A stretch of 64,000 nucleotides of DNA, taken from IMG/VR virus record IMGVR_UViG_3300042566_000478, positions 27,770-91,769 of that record; one strand, 5' to 3'. A program made the translations under genes and the position numbers. Source of the DNA: a virus. Below the pieces are notes generated by a model. It worked only from the letters and a program-made list of their open reading frames with translations, did no database searches and was not told the DNA's origin. Of the stretch, positions 9,146 through 16,527 are shown piece by piece. Position 1 is the first letter of the stretch. Every line of letters begins with the position of its first letter.

Positions 9146-9545
9146 TAAGGTACTTCTCCAATCGTGGGTCAAACTTCATCTGGTCTTGTGCGGTCTGCAC
9201 TGTACTGCCCTGAACACGTGCGAACAACTCACCTCTTCTTGCAGCAAATGCTCGCCACGGAGTTTCTTGTTCTTTTAATGGTGTTCGTTTAATATCATCA
9301 GCAAACAAGTCAATCATTTGGTAAATCTGTTCATGTGTTACCGAGTCTGCAACCATTGTGCTAAAGATTTTCATCATGGCTGGACCGTTAACAGGGGCGT
9401 TTAAAGACATAGACATACCAGAAGTCCTATCGTGAAGGTATGCAACTAAATCTTTAAGGTTCTTCTTCTTTGTTGGTTCAGCCTTCGGCTTGTCTTCATC
9501 AGCGCCGATTACTTTGACATCCCAGTCATCGTGTTTCTTTTTCAC
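9138..9545 (-). CDS. Hypothetical replication accessory protein
   Basis: A 135-residue protein with a very basic, Lys-rich N-terminus (about 1-32) and a helical body (about 50-125; MMKIFSTMVADSVTHEQIYQ). It sits between the winged-helix initiator (ATGA overlap at 9542-9545) and the helicase loader (8-base overlap). Its size and position recall small partner proteins such as lambda P-like or DnaD-like factors that bridge initiator and helicase. That role is inferred from position only; no diagnostic motif is visible. Confidence 0.65.
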   Translation of the reverse strand: MKKKHDDWDVKVIGADEDKPKAEPTKKKNLKDLVAYLHDRTSGMSMSLNAPVNGPAMMKIFSTMVADSVTHEQIYQMIDLFADDIKRTPLKEQETPWRAFAARRGELFARVQGSTVQTAQDQMKFDPRLEKYLND

Positions 9546-10057
9546 TCCGCCTCCAAGTTTTTAATCTGGCGCATCCACCTAGGGTCTTGAAGCATAAAAG
9601 TAGGAATTTTTCTATCTTTCTTTTTGGCTCCCTCTAGGGAATGATTAGTCTCTATAGATTGGGTGTCAGGGGTGACACCCTCCGAGGGTGTCGCTGGTGA
9701 CACTAGGGGGGTGTCACTGCTGACACTATGGGGGGTGTCGCTGGTGACACCCTCCCTGGATTTCGGGTTGTTAAAGTCAACGGTGTACAAGTTTGTTTTG
9801 TTGTTTCCAGCCGAGGCTTTACGAATAGTTTTTCGGAGCACCCCAGCAGACTCAATCCGCTTCATGGCACGGATAATCGTGCTCCTACCCAAACCTGTCT
9901 TTTCAGCAAGGTGGTCGTAAGACGTAGTGAATTGCTGTGTGTCATTGTCCATGTACTTCAAAGCGTTTACTAGTACGCATAGGGCTACTGGGTCGTTTCC
10001 GATGTACTCCATGACCCAACTTGGAATCGGGATAAAGGTTCCACTGAACTTTGCCAT
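9542..10057 (-). CDS. Winged-helix replication initiator, lambda O-like
   Basis: A 171-residue protein. Residues about 10-90 form a winged helix (DHLAEKTGLGRSTIIRAMKRIESAGVLRK, given here as a region, key elements LAEKTGL and RSTIIRAMKRI) of the kind found in the DNA-binding domain of lambda O and related initiators. Residues about 97-140 are a low-complexity Ser/Thr/Pro linker encoded by the four dyad repeats described separately. The C-terminus is basic. It starts at ATG 10057 with AAAGAGGAG upstream. Origin repeats inside the initiator gene and a loader plus helicase downstream are the lambda O-P arrangement, so initiator is the most likely role. Confidence 0.75.
   Translation of the reverse strand: MAKFSGTFIPIPSWVMEYIGNDPVALCVLVNALKYMDNDTQQFTTSYDHLAEKTGLGRSTIIRAMKRIESAGVLRKTIRKASAGNNKTNLYTVDFNNPKSREGVTSDTPHSVSSDTPLVSPATPSEGVTPDTQSIETNHSLEGAKKKDRKIPTFMLQDPRWMRQIKNLEAE
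9661..9752. repeat. Four tandem dyad iterons inside the initiator gene, candidate replication origin
   Basis: Four copies of a GTGTC-N4-6-GACAC dyad start at 9663, 9688, 9711 and 9735, spaced 25, 23 and 24 bases apart. The first is a perfect inverted repeat of GGGTGTCA/TGACACCC around a 4-base centre. The block is G+C-rich within a moderate-G+C genome. The adjoining side (about 9589-9660) is AT-rich, with runs such as aatttttctatctttctttt. Lambda ori has the same plan: four dyad iterons in gene O next to an AT-rich unwinding region. Function is inferred from this layout. Confidence 0.7.
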
Positions 10058-10096
10058 GTTTGAATTTCTCCTCTTTGTGTGTTAACATTTGGTTAT

Positions 10097-10117
10097 GAGA
10101 AGGACTTCTTCCTTCTC
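10097..10117. other. Inverted repeat in the gap upstream of the initiator gene
   Basis: A perfect 8-base stem, GAGAAGGA and TCCTTCTC, flanks a 5-base loop. It lies 40 bases upstream of the initiator start in the largest gap of the window (10058-10202). It could be an operator, a leader hairpin or part of a terminator; no T-run follows on the minus strand. Confidence 0.4.
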
Positions 10118-10166
10118 TGCCATCCCTGGTTTCCCCTTTCTACAGGGTTGGCTTTTAGGATTGAGG

Positions 10167-10196
10167 GTGGCAGGGTTTCCTTCTTTGACCTGCCAC
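10167..10196 (-). terminator. Hairpin after gene 10203-10781, possible terminator
   Basis: A perfect 8-base stem GTGGCAGG/CCTGCCAC encloses a 14-base loop directly after the TAA of the upstream gene. There is no U-tract on the minus strand transcript, so it is either a weak or factor-assisted terminator, or an mRNA-stabilising hairpin separating structural and replication genes. The rest of the 145-base gap holds the second inverted repeat and the initiator's ribosome-binding site. Confidence 0.45.
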
Positions 10197-10202
10197 TCTC
10201 TC

Positions 10203-10781
10203 CTATAACTGTTTGGTCTGAATAGACCCGTCAGAATAGACTGTAATCTGCATTACAGGCTTTACAACGGTCAAAACCTTCTCCATGCGTGGGGTAGACA
10301 CTACTTCAGGTTTTGGCTCATCCTGGGGCTTCCTAGTGGCCTCTGAGGGGGTATGACCAGGGTCTACCGCTAGTGGAGCAAGCCCATTGGTCAGTTCCAA
10401 GCATTCAAGGTTTCGGTCACTTGCCCCAAAAACCAGTTCTTTGGTCAGTTCCGTAGGTTCTCCAGACTCGTCTGTATCAAACAATACAAGGACTTTAAGT
10501 GTGTTCTCTGAGATGGTTTGGGCTTGTGCAAAAGCATCTTCTACAAGATTCTCCATGTGGTAGACAATCAAAGAAGCGTCAAGAACTGACGGGTGTACTT
10601 TTCCTGTTGAGTACACAATGAATTTTTCATTGCGAGTAATAAGCCAGTCAAGGACTCGTGCTTGACCTGCGGTTGGTTTACCTGTCCAAATGACATGGAA
10701 GCAAGTTCCTTGTGTGTCGTTCAGCCCAGTTTCAATTACGTTTGCGGAAGCGTTTCCTGTTCCACCGATTAAGTATTCCAT
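10203..10781 (-). CDS. Hypothetical alpha/beta protein
   Basis: A 192-residue protein that I do not recognise. The N-terminal about 130 residues alternate strands and helices, with a hydrophobic strand ending in acidic residues (KVLVLFDTDESGEP), a Rossmann-like feature. The C-terminus has a Pro/Glu-rich linker (about 140-165) and a short beta tail (QITVYSDGSIQT). It has an AAGGAAAC ribosome-binding site. It is the last gene of the structural block, placed just before the replication genes and followed by a hairpin. Confidence 0.6.
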   Translation of the reverse strand: MEYLIGGTGNASANVIETGLNDTQGTCFHVIWTGKPTAGQARVLDWLITRNEKFIVYSTGKVHPSVLDASLIVYHMENLVEDAFAQAQTISENTLKVLVLFDTDESGEPTELTKELVFGASDRNLECLELTNGLAPLAVDPGHTPSEATRKPQDEPKPEVVSTPRMEKVLTVVKPVMQITVYSDGSIQTKQL

Positions 10782-10790
10782 GTTGTTTCC

Positions 10791-11045
10791 TTATTTGATT
10801 GATTTTTTATGTGCCATATCTCCAGTTAGGGTGAGTAAGCGTAGCAGAGTGTGTACTGCTCCTGCAAGTGTCGCTACCACTAAACCTGACAACCATCGTT
10901 CATCAAAAGGAACAATAAAGATTGTAATGTAAGACAATATTGTTCCTGTAGTCACTTTAACCCAAGGCATTACTTCTTTTGGTAATAATGATTCAATAAT
11001 TTGTAACGCTTTGTAAACGGCTAATGCACAGATTATGTAGTTCAT
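10791..11045 (-). CDS. Small membrane protein, possible holin
   Basis: An 84-residue protein with two or three hydrophobic segments (about 1-20, 30-47, 54-76) and a basic tail (MAHKKSIK). The start is ATG 11045, which overlaps the TGA of the baseplate gene as ATGA; the reading frame can be extended to 11063 but only inside that gene. Its size and topology fit a holin or another small phage membrane protein. Other holin candidates exist in the lysis cassette near 35 kb, so this assignment is weak. Confidence 0.55.
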   Translation of the reverse strand: MNYIICALAVYKALQIIESLLPKEVMPWVKVTTGTILSYITIFIVPFDERWLSGLVVATLAGAVHTLLRLLTLTGDMAHKKSIK

Positions 11046-12670
11046 GTAAGTCCTGGAATCCAATCGTAAACAATCTCGTAGTCAATGTTTGTGTCAAGTA
11101 GCATGGTAACGGGTAGCAACTGCGGAATCAACTTTTCTATAGCAAGTTCTGTCTTGCCTTTGTTAGTTGAGTATGTAGAGTAAGAAGCATATTGTGCTCC
11201 ATCCCACTGGGAATCCGAAAAGTTATCTTGGTAAATAAATCCACCAAAGTCTGAATCACCATTAAAGAATGTTCCATAAGTTTTTGGTTCAACCATCCAC
11301 TGGTTTACCAATACAGAGTCATTTGCATCAAGTGCGTAAATGAGTACTGGGTATGCCATAGCACTAGCACTATCTGGCATCAGAATTACACGGCGTTCAC
11401 TTGGTGATATTTCAACAGGGATTAAATTGTCTGTCTGTTCATCTGTGTTCCACTCAGTCCAAGCGGCTGATGCTGACCAATATGAACCCCAGATATCGCC
11501 ATCACCATCAACCATTATTGAGTTCCAATAGTCAATGTCATTGTCTACTGGTACAGCAGTTTTTGAGACAAGGGCAAATTGTGCAGAAGCAGAACTTGCA
11601 TTTGTTACAAACAAACCACCTTCAACAGATGCGTAAGTGCAAGATGCACTTGACGAACTGAAATCCCATTTTTTAGTTCCAGATGTAACAACAAACTCAG
11701 AGTCAGCAATGAGGTTTACTTTTTCTGCATACACACGAAATGTATACCGTGGTGAAGAGTAGTTCTCAATAATTTCTACTTGGCAACCAGTAACAGCAAT
11801 TAAATATTGTTTGATTGCAGACAATGTTCCTTTACGTTGTCGGTAGTATCCAATGTCTTGAATTATTTGTCGGATGCGAGAAATACCAATGTCATCTGGT
11901 GTTACTTCCAGCCCAAACATGTCTGCAAGTAGCGTAAGTGATTGTGATTCAGTTACGTTTGGGTCATAGTGTTGCATTACAGAATCAAACAAAGTTCGTG
12001 TTCTGTTTAACTCAAAACCAAATGTGCTGAGGTATCTTTCCAACTGACCACGGTCTAGCCCTTGTGGGTCTAGGTTGCGCCCATACGTGTCATTTACACG
12101 GTGATGAGTAGGTATGCGTGACCAAATTTGCTCTTCGGAACCATAATTATATGGAACAAGTTCTTGTAGGTAAGCCACACGTTCGTACCAGTTGACTGCA
12201 CTGATTCCAGTACCACCCTGGTTCCAATGTAAGAACATTGAGTAGTACGCCCATTGACCTGTAGGAACACCATTATGTTCAACTGAGTAAACTGAGTCGT
12301 ATGAATACTGCGTTTTGATTATTGCACCGTCACGAACTGTTTCTGGTGGTCCAGTTGGCGAATACACAATAACAATGTCAGTAACTACCGAACTCTCACT
12401 TAAGTTTTCTTCTGCTGGTGTGATTGTAAAGTTTGTCCACTCAAGAAGTACTGAAGAGTAGGAGTTAGAAATTGCTGTAAATGAAGCAGTTGTTGTTAAG
12501 TTTTCTGTAACAAAAACAATTCCATCGGAACGTATTGCTGAGTCACTGTCTAGTCTGGTAAGACCAGTAGGTGTTGTGGTACTAATACCACGAACATAAG
12601 AACCAAACGGGTTTGCATCTGGACTTAACTCTAAGTCAGTCCTTCGTACTCTAAAGGATACTCTTGCCAT
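11042..12670 (-). CDS. Baseplate wedge/tail protein, P2 gpI-like
   Basis: A 542-residue structural protein. The N-terminal about 150 residues are beta-rich. The central region (about 170-325) resembles the P2 gpI tail-protein family: a helical stretch around LDRGQLERYLSTFGFELNRT, then GISRIRQIIQDIGYYRQRKG and TLSAIKQYLIAVTGC, a typical signature. The C-terminal about 210 residues look like a beta-sandwich, possibly a fibre-attachment domain. It follows the J-like baseplate gene with a two-base gap, as gpJ and gpI are paired in P2-like baseplates. It probably bridges wedge and fibres. Confidence 0.8.
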   Translation of the reverse strand: MARVSFRVRRTDLELSPDANPFGSYVRGISTTTPTGLTRLDSDSAIRSDGIVFVTENLTTTASFTAISNSYSSVLLEWTNFTITPAEENLSESSVVTDIVIVYSPTGPPETVRDGAIIKTQYSYDSVYSVEHNGVPTGQWAYYSMFLHWNQGGTGISAVNWYERVAYLQELVPYNYGSEEQIWSRIPTHHRVNDTYGRNLDPQGLDRGQLERYLSTFGFELNRTRTLFDSVMQHYDPNVTESQSLTLLADMFGLEVTPDDIGISRIRQIIQDIGYYRQRKGTLSAIKQYLIAVTGCQVEIIENYSSPRYTFRVYAEKVNLIADSEFVVTSGTKKWDFSSSSASCTYASVEGGLFVTNASSASAQFALVSKTAVPVDNDIDYWNSIMVDGDGDIWGSYWSASAAWTEWNTDEQTDNLIPVEISPSERRVILMPDSASAMAYPVLIYALDANDSVLVNQWMVEPKTYGTFFNGDSDFGGFIYQDNFSDSQWDGAQYASYSTYSTNKGKTELAIEKLIPQLLPVTMLLDTNIDYEIVYDWIPGLT

Positions 12671-12672
12671 AA

Positions 12673-14472
12673 TTAAACGGTGATTCCTCCGCTAGAAGTA
12701 ATAACAATGTTCTTTAACAAAAGAAGAGATGCTTCTCCAGAACGCACTCCAGATACAACAGGGTCCGAGCCAACTACGTCAATAACATCGTCAACTAAAC
12801 CAGTTGTAAATTCTTGTACAGTTGTGTACTGAACTCCATCTACGGCAAGAATTGTTTGGTACAACTCTCCAAGTGTTATCGTTTGGTTGAAATCAACATT
12901 TTCAAATGAGAACATGTCTTTAACCGCAAGAGCAACATCTTCTTCAATTGCATCACGAACATAGTTAGGCAACACACTTAAAGTAAATTTAATAGAAACT
13001 TCGTCAAGTTCAACTTCAGGCATTACGACCATGTTTACCCCCACCATGCTTCGTGGGTCAATGTAATCGTAAATTGTGTCTCGCACTTCTGTATCTAATG
13101 CAAGTGGCCCAGTAGTAGGGTCAACAGACACGGTTCCGTCATAATCGTTAATGTTTCCCAACGCATAGATTTTTACTTGAGCGTTTCTAACATAACCATC
13201 AGAAACAGATGCTGAAGCAACACTTGCTGATGCTAAATCATAGCGAAGTGTGGTTCCACTGCTACCTGTTTTTACTACATAAGTACCATTGAATGTGTCG
13301 TCAATATTGAACACTGCGATTGTTTCTCCCACAGAAAAAGTGTGTGAAGAATCGGTAGTTAGTTGTGCAACACTTGCTGACAATTGTTTGTTTGTAATGC
13401 TTACTTGTTTAGCAGCAACATTATTTAATACCGCTTTTGCTTTAACAACACCAGAGGTACGAAGTGTGAGGTCTTGGTAGTCCGTCAATGACACAGCACG
13501 GTCTTGCGACCTAAATGAAGATGTAATGTTTTTACGTAAGATTTCAATGCTTTCAGGATTTGCACCACCAAATGCTTTAACTGTGTTTGGGATAATAACA
13601 AGACCGTCATACCCTGCACCAATACTTGAATCTAGTGATTCAAATTCAGTAATGGTATTAGCGGATACGTTTCCTTCAGCGCCTCGTGAAGTCCTGTAAG
13701 TAACAGTAATTACAGAGTTAGTGGTTGGTACTTTTCCGTTTGCGTTGTTACCAAAGGTAAGAATCGTGTAGTCATCCGATGTAATGCGTGTTGAATATAC
13801 AAGGTCTGTTCCAGTAGCATCAATCAGTCGCTCAATTTGAGAATAAGAAACAGAAGAGCCACCAGGTCCTTCATTTACAGTAACTGTAATTGACCTACCT
13901 ACTACGTTTGGTTGGTTAAGAATAATCTGTTGATTTGAACCATTAATGCTTGTGTAGGACTCAGTATAAATTTCACCCTCAGTAAGTGGGACTCGGATGT
14001 TTCCGTCTGATTTTGAGTACGTAACATAGTTAGGAACATTTGTTCCACTTACGTTTATAGCAATTGGTGCTTGACTTAAAAAGATAACGTCAGAATTATC
14101 ATATGGAGATTTACCAACAAACCTAGTATTTCTAGGAATAAGAACTGGCGCTTCATCTGTGCAGATAGAATCAGAAGGATTAATGAAGATAATCGCAGTT
14201 GCGTTACTTACTCCTTGTGCTTTGTAGTCTAAGAGGCTTGCTAAAGCCAAAACGCTTGACCGTTGTGTAGCGGTTTCCAAAAATGCTTCCTGTGCAACCC
14301 TGTCAAGGTAGTAGTGGAGTGTGTCGCCAAGGTATGCCCATAGGTCAACAAACACCATGCCAAAGTCCGTTGCTTCACGAGATGTCCATTCGGGGATAGT
14401 TTCTGAAGCACGTGAAAGCAGGTCTTCACGAATAGACGCATAGTCCCTATTGGTATAGTCAAATTTCATCAT
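12673..14472 (-). CDS. Baseplate J-like protein (gpJ / T4 gp6 type)
   Basis: A 599-residue baseplate wedge protein. The N-terminus (FDYTNRDYASIREDLLSR, then EATDFGMVFVDLWAYLGDTL) is typical of large J-like proteins in myoviruses, which place each wedge around the hub. The middle is beta-rich; the C-terminal part has the J-family run of short helices (about 480-560; LGELYQTILAVDGVQYTTV). It overlaps the gp25-like gene by four bases (ATGA). Together with gp25, hub and gpI homologues it forms a complete simple baseplate. Confidence 0.93.
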   Translation of the reverse strand: MMKFDYTNRDYASIREDLLSRASETIPEWTSREATDFGMVFVDLWAYLGDTLHYYLDRVAQEAFLETATQRSSVLALASLLDYKAQGVSNATAIIFINPSDSICTDEAPVLIPRNTRFVGKSPYDNSDVIFLSQAPIAINVSGTNVPNYVTYSKSDGNIRVPLTEGEIYTESYTSINGSNQQIILNQPNVVGRSITVTVNEGPGGSSVSYSQIERLIDATGTDLVYSTRITSDDYTILTFGNNANGKVPTTNSVITVTYRTSRGAEGNVSANTITEFESLDSSIGAGYDGLVIIPNTVKAFGGANPESIEILRKNITSSFRSQDRAVSLTDYQDLTLRTSGVVKAKAVLNNVAAKQVSITNKQLSASVAQLTTDSSHTFSVGETIAVFNIDDTFNGTYVVKTGSSGTTLRYDLASASVASASVSDGYVRNAQVKIYALGNINDYDGTVSVDPTTGPLALDTEVRDTIYDYIDPRSMVGVNMVVMPEVELDEVSIKFTLSVLPNYVRDAIEEDVALAVKDMFSFENVDFNQTITLGELYQTILAVDGVQYTTVQEFTTGLVDDVIDVVGSDPVVSGVRSGEASLLLLKNIVITSSGGITV

Positions 14473-14882
14473 AATGGGGCATCCTCAGTTAACTGGAGTG
14501 GATTATTAATTGTATATGTAGTGGTCTTTACCATGTTTGTATATGGAAACTGGTAAGTAACCCTAATCCCAAGACTGTTTGGAAGACCAGTGGATATGTC
14601 TCCCTGTTCTATTTCCTGAACATCTATAGAAATAATGGTTATTGATGGTATTAAGGTGCGTAGTTCAGCAAGAGACTCCATCTTAAACTCTTCAAAAACA
14701 AGTGGGTCAAACGACTCAAAGAGAAGGCTGTAGGAGTTTGAGCCAAATAACTGACTCATCGGGCGTTGACCTTGTTGAGAAAGTAGATATTCTCCTATCT
14801 GCTGTTCAACATTAGTCTCAACATCCAATACGGCTTCTGTCTTTCCGTACTGATTAATTTGGAATGGGTATTTAAGAATCAT
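14469..14882 (-). CDS. Baseplate gp25/gpW-like protein
   Basis: A 137-residue protein of the gp25/GPW family that initiates the tail sheath at the baseplate. Diagnostic segments are the N-terminal FQINQYGKT, then LDVETNVEQQIGEYLLSQQG and QRPMSQLFGSNSY, where the family has its characteristic Glu/Arg and Pro residues, and the helix MESLAELRTLIPSI. The C-terminus forms a beta hairpin (GIRVTYQFPYTNM). It lies between the spike/OB protein and the J-like gene, the standard order. Confidence 0.92.
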   Translation of the reverse strand: MILKYPFQINQYGKTEAVLDVETNVEQQIGEYLLSQQGQRPMSQLFGSNSYSLLFESFDPLVFEEFKMESLAELRTLIPSITIISIDVQEIEQGDISTGLPNSLGIRVTYQFPYTNMVKTTTYTINNPLQLTEDAPL

Positions 14883-14889
14883 AAGACAG

Positions 14890-15126
14890 TCATCCTTGTG
14901 GGTTTACATTAAGAATAAAAACATTAGTAAAAGATTCATCATCAGCAGTTACAACTACTTGTTCTCCGTTTTGTGGCATAGGCCAAACTCCATCAATTTT
15001 CTTTCTACCAATTTTAGAAATTGTTATTGATTTATCATTACCAAACTTGGTAGGAATACGAACCCGTATCTCCCCAGTCTCTGAGTTAGTATAAGAAACA
15101 ATTGCTCTGTAAATGTTAGTAAACAT
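14890..15126 (-). CDS. Small OB-fold baseplate protein, gpV/gp5-like spike component
   Basis: A 78-residue all-beta protein. The sequence pattern (NIYRAIVSYTNSETGEIRVR, a GxWPMPQNGEQVVVTADD loop, then VFILNVNPQG) matches the OB-fold of phage spike and tail-tip proteins such as the gp5 N-domain and gpV. It overlaps the hub gene by 11 bases. The domain alone, with no long beta-helix, suggests that the spike tip is either built by another protein or is very short. Confidence 0.7.
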   Translation of the reverse strand: MFTNIYRAIVSYTNSETGEIRVRIPTKFGNDKSITISKIGRKKIDGVWPMPQNGEQVVVTADDESFTNVFILNVNPQG

Positions 15127-16279
15127 AAGCCATCTCTTTTTCTGTTACCCATCGTGCTTGGATTAAATTTGATTTGGGAGGTTTCTTATACTGCGGCTCG
15201 TTTATAAATGTTCCAGCAACATCAATTGTTGAATCTGTTTTAATACAAAGTTTTGTAATGTAGTGGTCTGTGTTAATAGAGTGTTCAACATTTTCTACAA
15301 TCCAGTAACCATCAAACCTTGAATCATAGTTTTTAACTAGAACTAAAGAACCAGGAACTGGGGTTGAAATACCAGCGACTGTTACTTCTGCATAATAAGG
15401 AAAACTGTTTAATTTATAACCTTTTGTCATCTGGTTTAAATGCGCTTTAGATTGAGATTGAGTAGATATGCTATGCGTAAATCTGTTCTTTACTTTTTTT
15501 CCTAAACGTGTTCCTGCCAAAGCAGAGGTAGAACTTGTAATGGTTTTTCCTCTTTTATCAAGCGTGTTGATGTCATAGTTATGACTATTGCCGTATGGTG
15601 TGACATCTCCAAATGTTCCTTTAAACTCTAAGATGCTTCCAGGTTTTCTATTCTTACCTGCTGCTCTCCCTGGAGACTCCAACTCCGTAATAGGTTGATT
15701 ATGAAAATATCCAGAGAATGGGTCATACACATTAATGTGTGAACTAGTAGCGGTAACACGGTATCCAAACTTGTTTACCTCAGTTACAAGTAGTTCCCAA
15801 TCAGATTGATTCTGTTGTGAAATAACTGGAATAACAAAGTCATTATTAGGAACTGAGTACGAGGCGTTGTATTTTTTTGCCAGAGTTTTTACCAACTTAG
15901 ATATTGTTGTGTTTTTATATACAGTGTTACCAATTGTTTTCATTTCGTAACTAGTACCCATACACACAATCTTTGCTTCTTGTATTAATGAGTTGTTTAC
16001 AGAACCCATTCTGCTATAAGCACCAGCATCTACATAAGCCACATACCCATAGAATGCTTTTTTATTTGCGGAATTATTACCAAGAGAAATGTATACGGGT
16101 AAACCAACATAGCCAGTGATTGAAGAGGCTGGAAAACCTGCATAAGTAATTACTGCCATGTCGTGCTTGTCTTCGGCATATGAAACTTCTACAGCAACAA
16201 TACTTGAGTCACTCACGTTTCCACCGAAGACAGATACATCAAGGAGTACCCCTTCATTAAAAAAGTCTTTTCTAATCAT
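15116..16279 (-). CDS. Baseplate hub protein, gpD/gp27-like
   Basis: A 387-residue protein with the organisation of the phage late-control/gpD hub family: an N-terminal beta-barrel (VSYAEDKHDMAVITYAG, VGLPVYISLG), a helix-rich insertion around TTISKLVKTLAKKY, and a second barrel with SDWELLVTEVNKFGYRV. These proteins form the trimeric hub that joins the tube to the spike. The C-terminal barrel (PGSLVLVKNYDSRFDGYWIV) is followed by a lysine-rich tail. The flanking LysM-like and OB-fold genes support the call. Confidence 0.85.
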   Translation of the reverse strand: MIRKDFFNEGVLLDVSVFGGNVSDSSIVAVEVSYAEDKHDMAVITYAGFPASSITGYVGLPVYISLGNNSANKKAFYGYVAYVDAGAYSRMGSVNNSLIQEAKIVCMGTSYEMKTIGNTVYKNTTISKLVKTLAKKYNASYSVPNNDFVIPVISQQNQSDWELLVTEVNKFGYRVTATSSHINVYDPFSGYFHNQPITELESPGRAAGKNRKPGSILEFKGTFGDVTPYGNSHNYDINTLDKRGKTITSSTSALAGTRLGKKVKNRFTHSISTQSQSKAHLNQMTKGYKLNSFPYYAEVTVAGISTPVPGSLVLVKNYDSRFDGYWIVENVEHSINTDHYITKLCIKTDSTIDVAGTFINEPQYKKPPKSNLIQARWVTEKEMAYVY

Positions 16280-16527
16280 TGTGGTATACGTATTTCCATT
16301 CCAGGAGCAAGGTCTAATGGAAAAGAAATCTGTGGGTTTACATCAGCAATACGCCACCATTGTGATGCATCTCCAAATAACTTAAACGCCATGTTTTCAA
16401 TAGTGTCTCCCGATGTGACTAAGTAACGAGAAACTCTTACTGGGTCTGAGTCTTTACGTGTAGCAATAATTTTTCCATCTGCACCAATCTCAGAACTTAC
16501 AGCGTATCTAGATAGACCATTAATCAT
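16276..16527 (-). CDS. LysM-like baseplate/tail protein (gpX/gp53-like)
   Basis: An 83-residue protein whose C-terminal half is a LysM-like domain: RYLVTSGDTIENMAFKLFGD, ASQWWRIADVNPQI, LAPGMEIRIPQ. In phages and contractile injection systems this small protein fastens the baseplate wedge to the hub or caps the tube. It is coupled by a 4-base overlap to the hub gene and directly follows the 709-residue protein. The sequence match is strong for its length. Confidence 0.88.
   Translation of the reverse strand: MINGLSRYAVSSEIGADGKIIATRKDSDPVRVSRYLVTSGDTIENMAFKLFGDASQWWRIADVNPQISFPLDLAPGMEIRIPQ

Noticed and set aside
9661-9752. Possible short CRISPR array
   Set aside because: The repeats are palindromic iterons only 23-25 bases apart with 5-10-base intervals, inside a coding sequence and without cas genes.
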